Source: JBAXEO01 sp963789515 (GTDB taxonomy: Bacteria; Actinomycetota; Coriobacteriia; Anaerosomatales; JAAXUF01). From it: a stretch of 64,000 bases of DNA. Below, one piece after another: positions 10,624 to 20,662 of the stretch (position 1 is the stretch's first letter; each line of letters starts with the position of its first letter). A program made the translations under genes and the position numbers. The stretch lies in the NCBI GenBank assembly GCA_963789515.1, contig CAWBKW010000002.1:248001-312000 (forward strand), written 5' to 3'. The notes under the pieces are model-generated. The model was given only the letters and a program-made list of their open reading frames with translations, was not told the origin of the DNA and did no database searches.

Positions 10624-11734
10624 GCGGCGAGGAAGCGGCGCCGCCGACCCGGTCACGCTCAGCGCGCGGCGAGAGCCGCATGCCCAACGCGATGCGCTTC
10701 TACCTCGTGGTGCTCGTGGTTCTGCTGATCGTACTCGTCGTCCTGCTCGTGATGCTGCTCAGGCTCGAGCAGCCGGCCGACATCACCCAGCGCGGCGGGG
10801 AGACCCAGGCGGGAATCGAGCCGGTGTTCGCGATGTACGGTCCGGGGCGTGGCAAGAAGCCGCTGTTCGACAAGCCGATGGCCGCTGCGTGGGGCCCGGG
10901 CGGCCGCATCTACGTGGCCGACTCCAAGAACAACCGGATCGTGGTGTTCGACCGCTCCGGCCGCTACCTTCGGCAGTTCGGCGGGTTCGGCATCGCCAAG
11001 CCTCCGGCCGGAACCAAGGTCACGTGGAAGCCGGGGCAACTCAACTACCCCACCGGAGTGGCCACCGACACCAACGGCGACGTCTACGTGGCCGACTTCA
11101 ACAACGACTCGATCTCGGTGTTCGACGACGAGGGCACGTTCCTCCGGCGGTTCCCCGACCCCTATCGCCCGACGGGGCGCGGCAGCTCGGGCGCGGGCAA
11201 CACCGGCATCGCCGTGACCGCCGTCGCCGTCTCGCGGCGGCAAGGTGTACGCCACCGACGCCTACCAGGTCCTCGTGTTCGACACCCAGGGCAAGCTGCT
11301 CCAGCAGTTCGGAAGGCCCGGCGCGGGGCCGGACGGCCTCGACCATCCCAACGGCATCGCGGTCGACGAGCAGGGGCGCATCTTCGTCACCGACTCGAAC
11401 CAGAGCCGTGTCACGGCGTTCTCTCCCGACGGTGCGGTGCTGTGGAACACCGGCAGCCCGATCACGTCGCTCACGACGGCTAGCCCCAGCCCGTTCGTGC
11501 TTCCGCGCGGGATCACGATTCTCGAGAACCACTCGATCCTGGTCGCCGACCCGCTCGCGCACCAGCTCATCAAGCTCAACCAGGACGGCGAGCTCGTGCT
11601 CAAGTACGGCGATCGCGGCGAAGAGCCCGGTCAGGTCAACTTTCCCAACGGGGTCGCGGCGCGCGAAGGCCTCGATCCTGATCGCCGACAAGGAGAACAA
11701 CCGGGTCCAGGCGGTCAAGCTCGTCGGACCCTGA
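10620..11734 (+). CDS. NHL-repeat beta-propeller protein with N-terminal membrane anchor
   Basis: A GTG start overlaps the previous stop by 4 bases. A single N-terminal membrane helix (a long run of V and L around residues 25-45) is followed by an extracytoplasmic six-bladed NHL propeller. Repeated blade signatures are PTGVATDTNGDVYVADFNND, GLDHPNGIAVDEQGRIFV, DSNQSRVTAFS and FPNGVA...ILIADKENNRV. Two +1 shifts occur near 11232 and 11670. NHL propellers bind proteins or surfaces. Genes of this type frequently sit beside multihaem cytochrome genes in metal- or electrode-reducing bacteria, as here. The repeat identity is certain; the role is inferred from context. Confidence 0.8.
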
Positions 11735-11849
11735 GCGACGCCTCAGGTATGTTCAGCAGGGTGCTCTCGCATGTAGACTGACCGGTGAGACGCGCGCCGC
11801 GCCTTCATGCGAATGTGTCCATCTGCCCGCGCGGCGCCAAGGAGGATCT

Positions 11850-13312
11850 TTGTCCGATCCTGAAGCCGCAGACGTCGAAGACGTCGACACCGGCGCGGAT
11901 TCCGATCCGGTAGAGAAGGACGACCAGCCCAGGAGGCCGTGGTACGGCTTCCTGATTGTCGTGCTCCTGCTCCTGCTCCTGCTGTGCTGCGGCATCACGG
12001 CGGCCGACCTCGTCATCACGCGCGGTCCCGAGCAGGCGCGCTTCGTCGCGCGGAACCTCGCGTGTCTGCAGTGCCACACCGAACTGATCCCGGACTTCTC
12101 GCGCCCCGTCGTGCACCGCCGTTCGCTTGAGGGAATGCACGATCTGTCACACCCCCCACGGCAAGCAGGTCACCTCGATCGTGACCCAGGGGCCGAGAAG
12201 GAGCGCCAGCGGTTTCGCGACGCTCGTGCAGTGGCTCCCGCTGCGGCTCTGGTTCACTGCGTGGGACAACCTGACCGGCGGCTCGGCCTCAGCCTCGGTC
12301 GTCATCACGGGCAGCGGCAAGGTCATCTCGAAGACCACCAAGGACACCCAGGGCGGGGTCTCCCATCTCACGATGCCTGAGGACAAGCTGTGCTGGACGT
12401 GCCACGGCAGCATCGGAGCCGCTGCTCGGACGACGAGTATCAGCACCCGCCCTTCGAGCAGGGGCAGTGCGGCACCTGCCACGACCCGCACGCGTCGGAC
12501 TATCGGGGCTGCTCACGCAGGCGCCCGACACAGCTCTGCTTCACCTGCCACCCCATGGGCGCGCAACTCAACCGCATGCAGGCGCATCCGCCCGCGAAGG
12601 AGGGCTGGTGCACCGACTGCCACAGCCCCCACGCGTCGAACAACAAGGGGATCCTGGTCGCGCGCGCAGCGGGAGCTGTGCTTCCGCTGCCACCCGTCCG
12701 TCGCGGCCCTCGCGGACATGCCCGTGCAGCACCAGCCGTTCCTCAACGACAACTGCACCGGGTGCCACGAGCCGCACGGCTCCGACTACACGCCGCTGCT
12801 GGTGCAGGCCCAGCCCGAGCTGTGCTACAAGTGCCACCCGCGATTCAGAACCAGTTCGCGCAAGCCGAGCCATCACCCGATCGGCCTCGACCTGACCTGC
12901 GCCTCGTGCCACAACCCGCACGCGGCGCAGTATCCGGGCCTCATCAACGCTCAGAACAACGAGTTCTGCTACGAATGCCACGGCGACAAGCAGGCGGTCG
13001 TATGAAGAGTCGGCGCACTCCGGCATGCTCTGCATCCGGTGCCACACGCCGCACGGCTCGACGTACGCGCCCGATGCTCGTCGCCGAGCAACCCGGACCT
13101 GTGCTTGCAGTGCCATCCCACCTTCGAGGGCCCGAACAAGCATCCGGTCGAGCCAGAATTTCTTCGATGTGCACTCGAAAAAGGGCCTCACGTGCACGTC
13201 GTCATGTCACAATCCGCACGGAACGCAATATCAATACATGCTGAAGAACTACAACTCCCAGCAAGATGGCATGTGTCTGCAGTGCCACAAGACCGTCGGC
13301 ATCTACTACTAG
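11850..13312 (+). CDS. Membrane-anchored multihaem cytochrome c (about 15 haem sites), frameshifted
   Basis: TTG start with ribosome-binding site AAGGAGG. An acidic cytoplasmic N-terminus (PEAADVEDVDTGADSD) leads to one membrane helix (residues about 33-52), then the outer part. After correcting about ten shifts between 12120 and 13155, I count 14 CXXCH haem-binding motifs. In order they are CLQCH, CTICH, CWTCH, CGTCH, CFTCH, CTDCH, CFRCH, CTGCH, CYKCH, CASCH, CYECH, CIRCH, CLQCH and a final CLQCH. One CX3CH (CTSSCH) precedes the last. Many are followed by the HxPHxS/A pattern of the doubled-CXXCH family. Haem attachment requires export. Likely a periplasmic or cell-surface electron carrier. 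Its electron partners are unknown. Confidence 0.85.
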
Positions 13313-13334
13313 CGGCTAGTGAAGGGCGTTCTCG

Positions 13335-14559
13335 ATGGCTCGCATCTCATTCAACGGGTTCAAGGATCCGGTCACGCCGTCCCCGCTACATCATGTGGGC
13401 GGTCGTCGCGGTCCTGATCATCGCCGGCGTCATGATTCCGGTGCTGGGGGTCACCTCGACCCGCTGGTTCTGCGCCGAGGGCTGCCACAAGGTCCAGGAC
13501 GACACGATCACCGCCTACGAGCACTCGGCGCACTCCGAGATCAGCTGCATGGCCTGCCACATGCCGGTCGACGCGAACCCGGTCGTCTTCCTCATCCACA
13601 AGGCCGAGGCGCTGGGCGAACTCGTGCAGACGGTGACCGACAAGTACGAGCTCCCGCTCAACGCCGAGAGCGAAGTCGCGCTCACGATGAAGTCGAGGAC
13701 AAGTGCACGCAGTGCCACGACCTCAAGACGCGCAACGTCACGCCGTCTCCGGGCATCAAGATCAACCACCAGATCCACGCAGGACAAGGAAGTCGACCTG
13801 CCCGCTCTGCCACAACCGCACCGCGCACGTCGAGGACTTCCAGCTCACGCTCAAGAACCCCGACGGTGCAGCCCAGCAAGAAGCACGAGGACTTCATGGA
13901 GATGACCGCGTGCTTCCGCTGCCACTCGCAGGACGCGTCCGGTGTGCCTCGGGACGCCGACGCGGAGAAGGCCCCCACCGGCGCGTGCGAGGCGTGCCAC
14001 ACGCCTGAGTTCCAGCTCAAGCCGCCGAGCCACGAGACCACCGGCTTCATGCCCGGCCGGTCACGCCGAGCTCGCCAAGGAAGCCGACAAAGAGGTTGTC
14101 AAGGCCGGCGGCAAGGCATGGTTCCAGTCCGCTTCCGGTGAGACCAGCGCTCAGGTCGAAGAGGCCAACGAGGAGAACGCCCCGGGCACCGAGGAAGGCA
14201 TCGGGCCGAGTTGAAGACCGTCGAGCAGATCAACGAGTGCTCGACCTGTCACGCGCAGAAGTTCTGCATCGACTGCCACGGCGCTGCCGATGCCGCACCC
14301 GCCGACCTTCATGAAGGAGCACGGCAAGCTCGGCAAGGCTGATCCCAAGCTGTGCGCGAAGTGCCACGGAAACGCGACGACTTCTGCAACGAGTGCCACC
14401 ACGGCACGGCGATGGACGTGCCGTACAACGCCGCGGTTCCGTGGCAGCACGCACCATCCGGTCGTCGTGAACCAGGTCGGCGCGTCGGCATGCTTCGAGT
14501 GCCACAACCCGACCTACTGCGCCAACTGCCACGTGAACGGTCCCGGCAAGCAGAAGTAG
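13335..14559 (+). CDS. NapC/NirT-like membrane-anchored multihaem cytochrome c (about 12 haem sites), frameshifted
   Basis: One N-terminal membrane helix (MWAVVAVLIIAGVMIPV) is followed at once by FCAEGCH, a CX3CH site, and by CMACH, the layout of NapC/NirT-type quinol-oxidising anchors. Ten further CXXCH motifs follow: CTQCH, CPLCH, CFRCH, CEACH, CSTCH, CIDCH, CAKCH, CNECH, CFECH and CANCH. The total is about twelve sites. Roughly ten frameshifts (13378 to 14452) must be corrected to read through, and some in the middle are uncertain. It lies 22 bases after the previous cytochrome gene and ends just before a strong terminator. The pair could move electrons from menaquinol across the envelope. 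That role is inferred. Confidence 0.82.
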
Positions 14560-14573
14560 CCGTAGATCCTGAT

Positions 14574-14619
14574 CCAGCGCGGTGGGGGCGAGCGGCCCGC
14601 ACCGCGCTGGTGTGTTTCC
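14574..14619 (+). terminator. Rho-independent terminator after the cytochrome operon
   Basis: A perfect 11-base-pair stem, CCAGCGCGGTG (14574-14584) with CACCGCGCTGG (14600-14610), is followed by a T-rich stretch TGTGTTTCCT. It closes the transcription unit that holds the cytochrome genes. Confidence 0.75.
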
Positions 14620-14765
14620 TGCTCCAGTTCTCACGACGGGCCGCTGCTCGGTTCGGCCCGGATGTATACTCCCCGATGCGCTGCGCAGCCTGCCCGGCAC
14701 GCAGCGCGGGGGAACGGCAGCGGTGCCGTTCAGGGGTCGTACCTACGACCGAAAGGGCCTGGTTT

Positions 14766-16594
14766 ATGTCGCGAGTCGATCTCGTGCTGCTGCACGCTCC
14801 GAGCGTCTACGACTTCCGAGAGCGCTCCATCATGTTCGGACCCGTGTCGGACATGGTGCCCTCAACGCCCATCTTCGAGATGTATCCGCTCGGCTTCACG
14901 ACCATGGCCGAGTACATGGAGCGCCACGGCCTCCGCGTGCGCATCGTCAACCTCGCCGTGCTCATGCTCAACAAGCCCGACTTCGACGTCGAGGCGTACC
15001 TCGCCAAGCTGGATCCGGTCGCGTTCGGCATCGACCTGCACTGGCTGCCGCACGCCCACGGCTCGATCGAGGTCGCGCGCGTCGTCAAGAAGCTCCATCC
15101 CGACACGCCGGTCATCTTCGGCGGGCTCTCGGCGAGCTACTTCCACGAGGAGCTCATCACCTACGACGCCGTCGACTTCGTCGTGCGCGGCGACTCCACC
15201 GAGGAGCCGATGACGCGCCTGATGTGGGCGCTCAAGGGCGGCGGCGGCTTCGCCGACATCCCCAACGTGACGCTGGAAGGACGCCTCGGGCGCGGTCGTC
15301 GTCAACGAGCTGTCCTGGGTGCCCACGCGACATGAACGCGATCTCGCTCGACTACTCCTTCGCGATGAAGTCGGTCATCCGCTACCGCGACATGATGGGC
15401 GCGACGTCCCGTTCAAGGACTGGCTGCAGTACCCCGTCTGCGCGTCGCTCACGTGCCGCGGCTGCACGCACGACTGCGTGACGTGCGGCGGCTCGGCGAC
15501 GGCGTTCCGCGAGCACTTCGGCCGCGACAAGATCGCCTTCCGCGATCCCGAGCTGCTCGTCCGCGACATCGCGCACATCCAGAAGTACATCCCGGGCCCG
15601 ATGTTCGTGCTCAACGACTTCCTGCAGGCCGGCCGCGAGTACACGCGCGACTTCGTGCGGGGCCTGAAGAAGATCAACATGAAGAACCCCATCGGCTTCG
15701 AGTTCTTCAAGCCGCCCGCCGAGGAGTTCTACGAGTTCCTCAACGAGAACCTCAACGACTACTCGGTCGAGATCTCGGTCGAGAGCCACGACGACGGCGT
15801 GCGCGCGGCGTTCGGCAAGAAGCACTACACGATGGAGCAGGTCGAGAAGACGGTCGTCGCGGCGCTCAAGAACGGGTGCAGCCGCTTCGACCTGTACTTC
15901 ATGACCGGCATCCCGTCGCAGACCGCCGCGTCCGTGCGCGAGACCACCGAGTACGTCCGGCACCTCTACGAGGTCGTCGGCCACGACAAGCGCCTGCTGT
16001 GCTTCACGAGCCCCATGGCGCCGTTCCTCGACCCCGGCTCGATCGCGTTCGACAACCCCGAGGAGCACGGCTACACGCTGCGCGCCAAGACGCTCGAGGA
16101 GCACCGCCAGCGCCTCGTGCTGCCGTCGTGGAAGCACATCATGAACTACGAGAGCGCACTCGATGAGCCCCGACGAGATGGTCGACGCCACCTACGACGC
16201 GGCCATCGGCATCAACCGCGTCAAGGCCGAGGCCGGCATCATCGACCAGGCGACCGCGACCCGCACCGAGACCCGCATCAGCGAGGCCCGCGTGGCGATG
16301 GCGCGCATCGACGCCATCATGGCCGGGCCCGAGGCGGCCCGCGAGCCGGCGCTCAAGGGGCTGAAGGAGGAGTTCGACCGCCTCTCGCAGTCCACGGTCG
16401 CCGACAAGAACGAGCTGAACTGGCCGCGCTCCACCACCCTCAAGCACGTCGCGGCGTGCGCCGGTCTGTTCGTTACGCGAGAACGTCGCGAACATCATGG
16501 CCGGCGGCGGGGCGAGATGTCTCCGGCCACGTCGGAGCAGCCCGCTGCCAAGCCCACAGATCGCCGACGCCCCGGAGGTCTGAAGCGCCCATGA
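14766..16594 (+). CDS. B12-binding radical SAM protein, Ta0216-like family, frameshifted
   Basis: The N-terminal cobalamin-binding-like domain (about residues 1-165) starts VDLVLLHAPSVYDFRER and includes PVIFGGLSASYFHEELI and VDFVVRGDSTEEP. The radical SAM core follows with the cluster-binding motif CTHDCVTC, a CX3CX2C that ligates the 4Fe-4S cluster. The C-terminal part is helical and charged. The whole resembles the Ta0216 family of B12/radical SAM proteins, whose reactions are not established to my knowledge. About five shifts occur (15278, 15330, 15402, 16164, 16467). The C-terminus is taken to 16594, where the stop forms an ATGA overlap with the MenG gene, though the last 40 residues are uncertain. 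The neighbours suggest a C-methylation or similar modification of a quinone or lipid. Confidence 0.75.
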
Positions 16595-17314
16595 CTGACA
16601 CCCAACCGACGCCCGGGCGTCCGACGACCGAGCGCGTGCAGGGCATCTTCTCGTCGATCGCCGACCGCTACGACGTCTTCAACGCCATGGCCTCGCTCGG
16701 CATCGACCGCGGCTGGCGCCGGGAGCTCGTGCGCGCCTGCGCGCTCGGCCCCGACTCGCGCGTGCTCGACCTGTGCTCCGGCACCGGCGATGTCGCCTTC
16801 GCGCTCGCCGAGCAGGGCCGCCCCGCCGAGGTCGTCGCCACCGACTTCGTTCCCGAGATGCTCGCCGTCGCCGAGAAGAAGGCCGCCGAGCAGCCGGCCC
16901 GAGACGCCGGTGTTCTTCTCGGTCGCCGACGCTCAGGACCTGCCGTTCGCCGACGAGAGCTTCGACGTCGTCACGGTCGCGTTCGGTGTGCGCAACCTGC
17001 CCGAGCGCGAGCGGAACTTCGCCGAGGTGCTCCGCGTGCTCAAGCCCGGCGGGCGCTACGTGATCCTCGAGTTCTCGACGCCCGGGCTTCGCTCCGTGGC
17101 GCGGCGTCTACCACGTCTATCTGCGCCAGGCGATTCCGGCGATCGGCGGGGTGCTGACCGGCGACCGCGCCGGGTTCGTCTACCTCAACGACTCCATCCG
17201 CCAGTTTCCCACCCAGCCCAGCTCGCGGCCGAACTGCGCGGGGCCGGCTTCACGACGATCACCTGGAAGGACCTCACCGGCGGCATCGTCGCGCTGCACA
17301 CCGCGGTCAAGTAG
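16591..17314 (+). CDS. menG: MenG/UbiE demethylmenaquinone C-methyltransferase, frameshifted
   Basis: Class I SAM methyltransferase for the last step of menaquinone synthesis, methylating the naphthoquinone ring of demethylmenaquinone. Family-specific features are VQGIFSSIADRYDVFNAMAS near the N-terminus, SAM-binding motif VLDLCSGTGDVAFALAEQG, ATDFVPEML, then FADESFDVVTVAFGVRNL and GGRYVILEFSTP. Three shifts lie near 16902, 17105 and 17218; the last is -1. Length after correction is about 240 residues, as expected. The start overlaps the radical SAM gene stop by 4 bases, so the two are translationally coupled. This supports menaquinone as the respiratory quinone for the Nuo complexes further on. 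Confidence 0.9.
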
Positions 17315-17393
17315 CCACACCCTCCACGGGGTGCGAGGCTCTCGGCACCCGGCTGCGGTAGAATCGGCAGGATCCCGAAACCGGAGGACTTCC

Positions 17394-18745
17394 ATGCTGC
17401 TCACCGCACGCTACGTGCTGCCCGTCGCCGCTCCCCACATCGAGTACGGCGCCGTGCTCGTCAGAGGCGACAAGATCGTCGAGATCGGCGACTTCGAGCA
17501 CCTGCGCGCTCTGCATCCGGACGAGCCCGTGCGCGACTTCGGCCTCGCGGCGCTCATGCCCGGCTTCATCGACCTGCACACCCACCTCGAGTACTCGGCG
17601 ATGCGGGGCCTGGTCGACGACCTTCCGTACTCGCAGTGGAAGCTCCAGCTCATGCAGAAGGAGCGGCTGTTCTCGAGCCAGGACTGGGACGACTCGGCGC
17701 TTCTCGGCGCGCTCGAGGCCGCTGCAGTCCGGCATCACCACCGTCGCCGACATCACCGAGACGGGCGCGTCAGGCCACGCTGCGCAGGCGGCGGGCCTGC
17801 GGGCTCACGTCTACCGCGAAGTCGCCACGATGGAGAAGCACAAGGTCGGGCCGGTCATGGAGCGGGCGGCGGCCGACATCGAGGCATGGCGTTCGACGAG
17901 CGACCCGTCGCGCATCACCATCGGCATCGCCCCGCACGCGCCGTACTCCTGCCACCCCGAGCTCTTCCGCCGGGTCGCCGAGTACGCCGCAGGACGGCAC
18001 GCCCGTCGCGATCCACCTCGCAGGAAGCGTCGAGGAGTACCAGTTCGTGAAGTACGGCTCCTCGATGCTCGCCACCGACGTGCGCGACAGCTACGACGCC
18101 GACGCCCCGGCATGGCTGCCGACCGGCGTGAGCCCCGTGCGCTACGTGCTGCAGTGGGGGCTGTTCGACGTGCCCAACATCATGGCGGTGCACTGCACGC
18201 AGGTCGACGACGAGCGACATCGAGATACTCGCCCACCACGACGTCTCCATCGCGCACTGTCCGCGCTGCGAGGCCAAGCTGGGGATGGGCGACGGCGCCG
18301 ATCGAGAAGTTCCTCCGCGCGGGCATCCGCGTGGGGCTCGGCACCGACTCGCCGGCGGCCTCCAACTCGATGGACGTGTTCGAGGAGATGCGCATCGGGC
18401 TGCTCGTTCAGCGCGCCACCCTCGGCGAGCACCACTTCATGAACGCCCGCCAGTTCGTCAAGATGGCGACGCTCGATGCCGCTCGCGCGCTGAGGCATCG
18501 ACGATCGCCTCGGCTCGCTCGAGCCCGGCAAGCAGGCCGACCTCATCGCCGTCGACCTCTCGAAGTCGCACCAGATCCCGACGCACTATCCCTACAGCAC
18601 GCTCGTCCACACCGCCAACCAGGAGAACATCCTGGCGACGATGGTCGCAGGCGAGATCGTCTACGAGGGCCGCGTGTGGGGCACCGTCGACCACGAGCGG
18701 GTGTTCTCACGCGCCGAGGAGATGCGGATGAAGCTCCGCGCCTAG
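17394..18745 (+). CDS. Amidohydrolase of the TRZ/ATZ family: aminofutalosine or MTA/SAH deaminase, frameshifted
   Basis: A metal-dependent deaminase of the adenosine-type. The metal site is visible as FIDLHTHLEYSAMRGL (HXH), APHAPYSCHPELF (third His), IAHCPRCEAKLGMG and GTDSPAASNSMDVF (the metal-binding Asp). Five +1 shifts occur near 17726, 17991, 18213, 18296 and 18494. Length after correction is about 450 residues, normal for the family. The start is ATG 17394 behind CCGGAGGA. Members act on 5'-methylthioadenosine and S-adenosylhomocysteine, or on aminofutalosine in the futalosine menaquinone pathway (MqnX). The position directly after menG favours the second reading, but motifs alone cannot separate them. 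Confidence 0.82.
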
Positions 18746-18868
18746 GCGTTCCGCGCTCGGGAGCCGATGCCGTGCGCTCGCGGGGCCTCTCGCGGCTCGT
18801 TCACGATCGCTCAGGTTTCCGAGTGAGTTGGCGGGCGAGTTGCTGTTCCGATGGTGCATCGCGGCGCG

Positions 18869-18896
18869 TTTCCAGTGCAAATGCGTCTGCTATACT
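18869..18896 (+). promoter_or_regulatory. Probable promoter for the small membrane protein gene
   Basis: TATACT (18891-18896) stands 16 bases after TTTCCA (18869-18874), about 70 bases before the GTG start at 18965. The rest of the 219-base gap from 18746 shows nothing I can identify. Confidence 0.4.
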
Positions 18897-18964
18897 ACGC
18901 GAGGTTCAGGCAGGCTCAGGCCGGGCGCGCACGGCTCCCGTCCGTAACACCAGGAGGATCGCAC

Positions 18965-19324
18965 GTGAGCGACCAAGACTTCTTCTTCGATGAAGACGAC
19001 AAGCCGGCCAAGTCAGCCGGGAAGGATACCGCCAAGAAGACCTCGACCCCGGCACCGCGCTCAGCAGCGCCGGCGCCGGCGGCCCAGACAGTCACGATGA
19101 CCGTCGCCATACTGATCGGCGTGATCGGCATCCTGTTGGGCGCCGTCATCGGTCTGTTCGTCGGCAAGAGCATGGCCGCTCCGGCTGTCGTCCTCCCGGG
19201 TGCGGGCGGAACGACCACCGGCCAGCAGGCCCCGCAGCTCACCCCCGAACAGCTCCAGGGTGGCGAACTGCCGGCAGGGCACCCGTCCATCGGCGGCGCC
19301 GCGACCGGTACCCCCGCGCCCTAG
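18965..19324 (+). CDS. Hypothetical single-span membrane protein (119 aa)
   Basis: I do not recognise this family. The GTG start has an excellent ribosome-binding site (AGGAGG, 18951-18956). An acidic, lysine-containing N-terminus (DQDFFFDEDDKPAK) and an alanine/proline/threonine-rich linker precede one glycine-rich membrane helix (VAILIGVIGILLGAVIGLFV, about residues 43-62). A low-complexity outer tail rich in G, T, P and Q follows. The gene is flanked by a promoter upstream and a strong terminator downstream, so it appears to be its own transcription unit. Glycine-zipper-like spacing in the helix would allow oligomerisation, which is only an inference. No frameshift is present. Confidence 0.7.
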   Translation: MSDQDFFFDEDDKPAKSAGKDTAKKTSTPAPRSAAPAPAAQTVTMTVAILIGVIGILLGAVIGLFVGKSMAAPAVVLPGAGGTTTGQQAPQLTPEQLQGGELPAGHPSIGGAATGTPAP

Positions 19325-19344
19325 CACCGGATCAACAGAGTTCA

Positions 19345-19388
19345 AGGGCCCGGCGTTCGGCCTCAAAGGCTGACCCGGGCCCTCTTTG
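19345..19388 (+). terminator. Rho-independent terminator
   Basis: Perfect 9-base-pair stem AGGGCCCGG (19345-19353) and CCGGGCCCT (19375-19383), with a loop containing a second small GCCT/AGGC pairing, followed by CTTT. It separates the small membrane protein gene from the TPR gene. Confidence 0.75.
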
Positions 19389-19414
19389 CGACCATACCGT
19401 TGGAGGAGAGCGCA

Positions 19415-20092
19415 GTGGCGATCAACAAGGCAAAGACATCACCGTGGATGAAGGGCTTCATCATCATCCTCATCATCGCGTTCGTGGGGACGATCGGCTA
19501 TGCGAGCCTCGGTGGTATCGTCGACCTCTTCAGGCAGCCGGCCGCGCAGACGACCGCCCCGACCACGACGGTGGTCTCGGTCGAACAGGTCAACGCCAAC
19601 TTCAAGCCGGGTGTTGACGCCCTGGTGGCCGCTGCGGCCAGCGACCCGACAAGCTACACGGCGCATGTGAATCTCGGCAATGCGTACTTCGACTGGGCAC
19701 AGACGCTGTCGACGCCGGCCGAGGGTGCCAGCCAGATCACGACGGCGGCCATGGCTGCGGCGGGCCCGCTGTGGCTTTCCTCCAAGGACGCCTACGCCAA
19801 AGCGGTCAAGATCAAGGCGGGCGACCCCGCCGTCGAGACCGACTTCGCGATCGTGACGTACTACAGCGGCGACACGACCTCGGCGATCGTCATAGGCGAG
19901 CGCACGACCAAGGCCCAGCCCGACTTCTCCCAGGCCTGGCTCAATCTCGGCGTCTTCTACGCGGGCTCGGGTCAGACGGCCAAGGCGATCGCTGCCTTCG
20001 AGCGCTATCTCAAGCTCGATCCGAAGGGGCAGAACGTCGCGTTCGCCCAGGACCAGATCAAGGCGCTCAAGTCCGCCCCGACCAACCCCTAG
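19415..20092 (+). CDS. Membrane-anchored TPR protein (225 aa)
   Basis: An intact gene starting at GTG 19415, 6 bases after GGAGGAG; the upstream TTG at 19400 is too close to that site to be preferred. The product has a short basic cytoplasmic N-terminus, one membrane helix (GFIIILIIAFVGTIGYASL), a threonine-rich linker and an outer region with TPR-like helices: AHVNLGNAYFDWAQTLS, then AWLNLGVFYAGSGQTAKAIA and AFERYLKLDPKG. It is organised like the frameshifted TPR protein at 9882 and may be a paralogue. It is followed by a terminator. TPR anchors of this kind usually hold protein complexes at the membrane. The partner is unknown. Confidence 0.72.
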   Translation: MAINKAKTSPWMKGFIIILIIAFVGTIGYASLGGIVDLFRQPAAQTTAPTTTVVSVEQVNANFKPGVDALVAAAASDPTSYTAHVNLGNAYFDWAQTLSTPAEGASQITTAAMAAAGPLWLSSKDAYAKAVKIKAGDPAVETDFAIVTYYSGDTTSAIVIGERTTKAQPDFSQAWLNLGVFYAGSGQTAKAIAAFERYLKLDPKGQNVAFAQDQIKALKSAPTNP

Positions 20093-20131
20093 CGCGCACG
20101 CTGATTCGCACGACGCCGGCGAACAGGAATC

Positions 20132-20163
20132 GAACGGGCACCCACGGGTGTCCGTTCTTCGTT
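20132..20163 (+). terminator. Terminator between convergent genes
   Basis: The stem GAACGGGCACCC/GGGTGTCCGTTC (20132-20157), 12 pairs with one G-T, is followed by TTCGTT. It lies between the TPR gene on the plus strand and the STAS gene on the minus strand and may serve both. Confidence 0.65.
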
Positions 20164-20181
20164 GTCTGCGAGACGCCGAGG

Positions 20182-20538
20182 CTATCCGGCCGGCGCGTCG
20201 TCTCCGAGAACCTGCAGCGCCTCGTCCAGGGTCGAGGCGGTGGCGAAGATGCCGTTGAGCCGCGTGAGCGACAGGATGTTGTCGACGGTCTCGTTGGTGA
20301 CCAGCACGAGCCGTCCTCCTACCAGTGCGTACTCCTTGGACATGGAGAGCAGAAGGCCGAGTCCGGAGCTGTCGAGGTACTCGACTCCGCTCAGGTCCAC
20401 AACGGCGGATCGCGGCGCTTCCATGAGGATTCGATCGATGGACATGCGGAACTGAGAGCACTCACCGTAGTCGAGGTCTCCCGAGAGCGAAAGCCGCCAG
20501 TACGTCGGTTCCTTCTCCAGATCCAGCGTGAGCGCCAT
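20182..20538 (-). CDS. STAS-domain anti-sigma factor antagonist-like protein (118 aa)
   Basis: A single STAS domain. The diagnostic switch segment is VEYLDSSGLGLLLSMSKEYA, where the DSSGL serine is the usual phosphorylation site of SpoIIAA/RsbV-type antagonists. Strand-helix elements WRLSLSGDLDYGECSQFRMS and GGRLVLVTNETVDNILSLTR complete the fold. The start is placed at the ATG complement at 20536-20538, giving ALTLDLEKEP; in-frame codons upstream would run into the divergent promoter region. Such proteins bind anti-sigma kinases in partner-switching pathways. The gene faces away from a second STAS gene at 20663, an unusual paired arrangement. No kinase or phosphatase gene lies in the window. 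Confidence 0.85.
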   Translation of the reverse strand: MALTLDLEKEPTYWRLSLSGDLDYGECSQFRMSIDRILMEAPRSAVVDLSGVEYLDSSGLGLLLSMSKEYALVGGRLVLVTNETVDNILSLTRLNGIFATASTLDEALQVLGDDAPAG

Positions 20539-20592
20539 GCCTGACCCTTCCTCGAAAGTGGCTCCCTGTGTTGTTACCCAGACACGCGGCTC

Positions 20593-20621
20593 TTGGAGCA
20601 CGGTGGTGCGAGCGCTACAAT
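20593..20621 (+). promoter_or_regulatory. Sigma-70-type promoter of the plus-strand STAS gene
   Basis: TTGGAG (20593-20598), a 17-base spacer and TACAAT (20616-20621), about 40 bases before the ATG at 20663. It lies in the 124-base divergent region between the two STAS genes. Confidence 0.6.
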
Positions 20622-20662
20622 TCGACCATCGCCCTCCGACACGACGAGGAGCACCGGTATCC

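Noticed and set aside
12830..12900. Additional pair of compensating frameshifts in the first cytochrome
   Set aside because: The uninterrupted frame CHPRFRTSSRKPSHHPIG and the shifted version AIQNQFAQAEPS are both plausible. Both preserve the flanking haem motifs, so no call was made.
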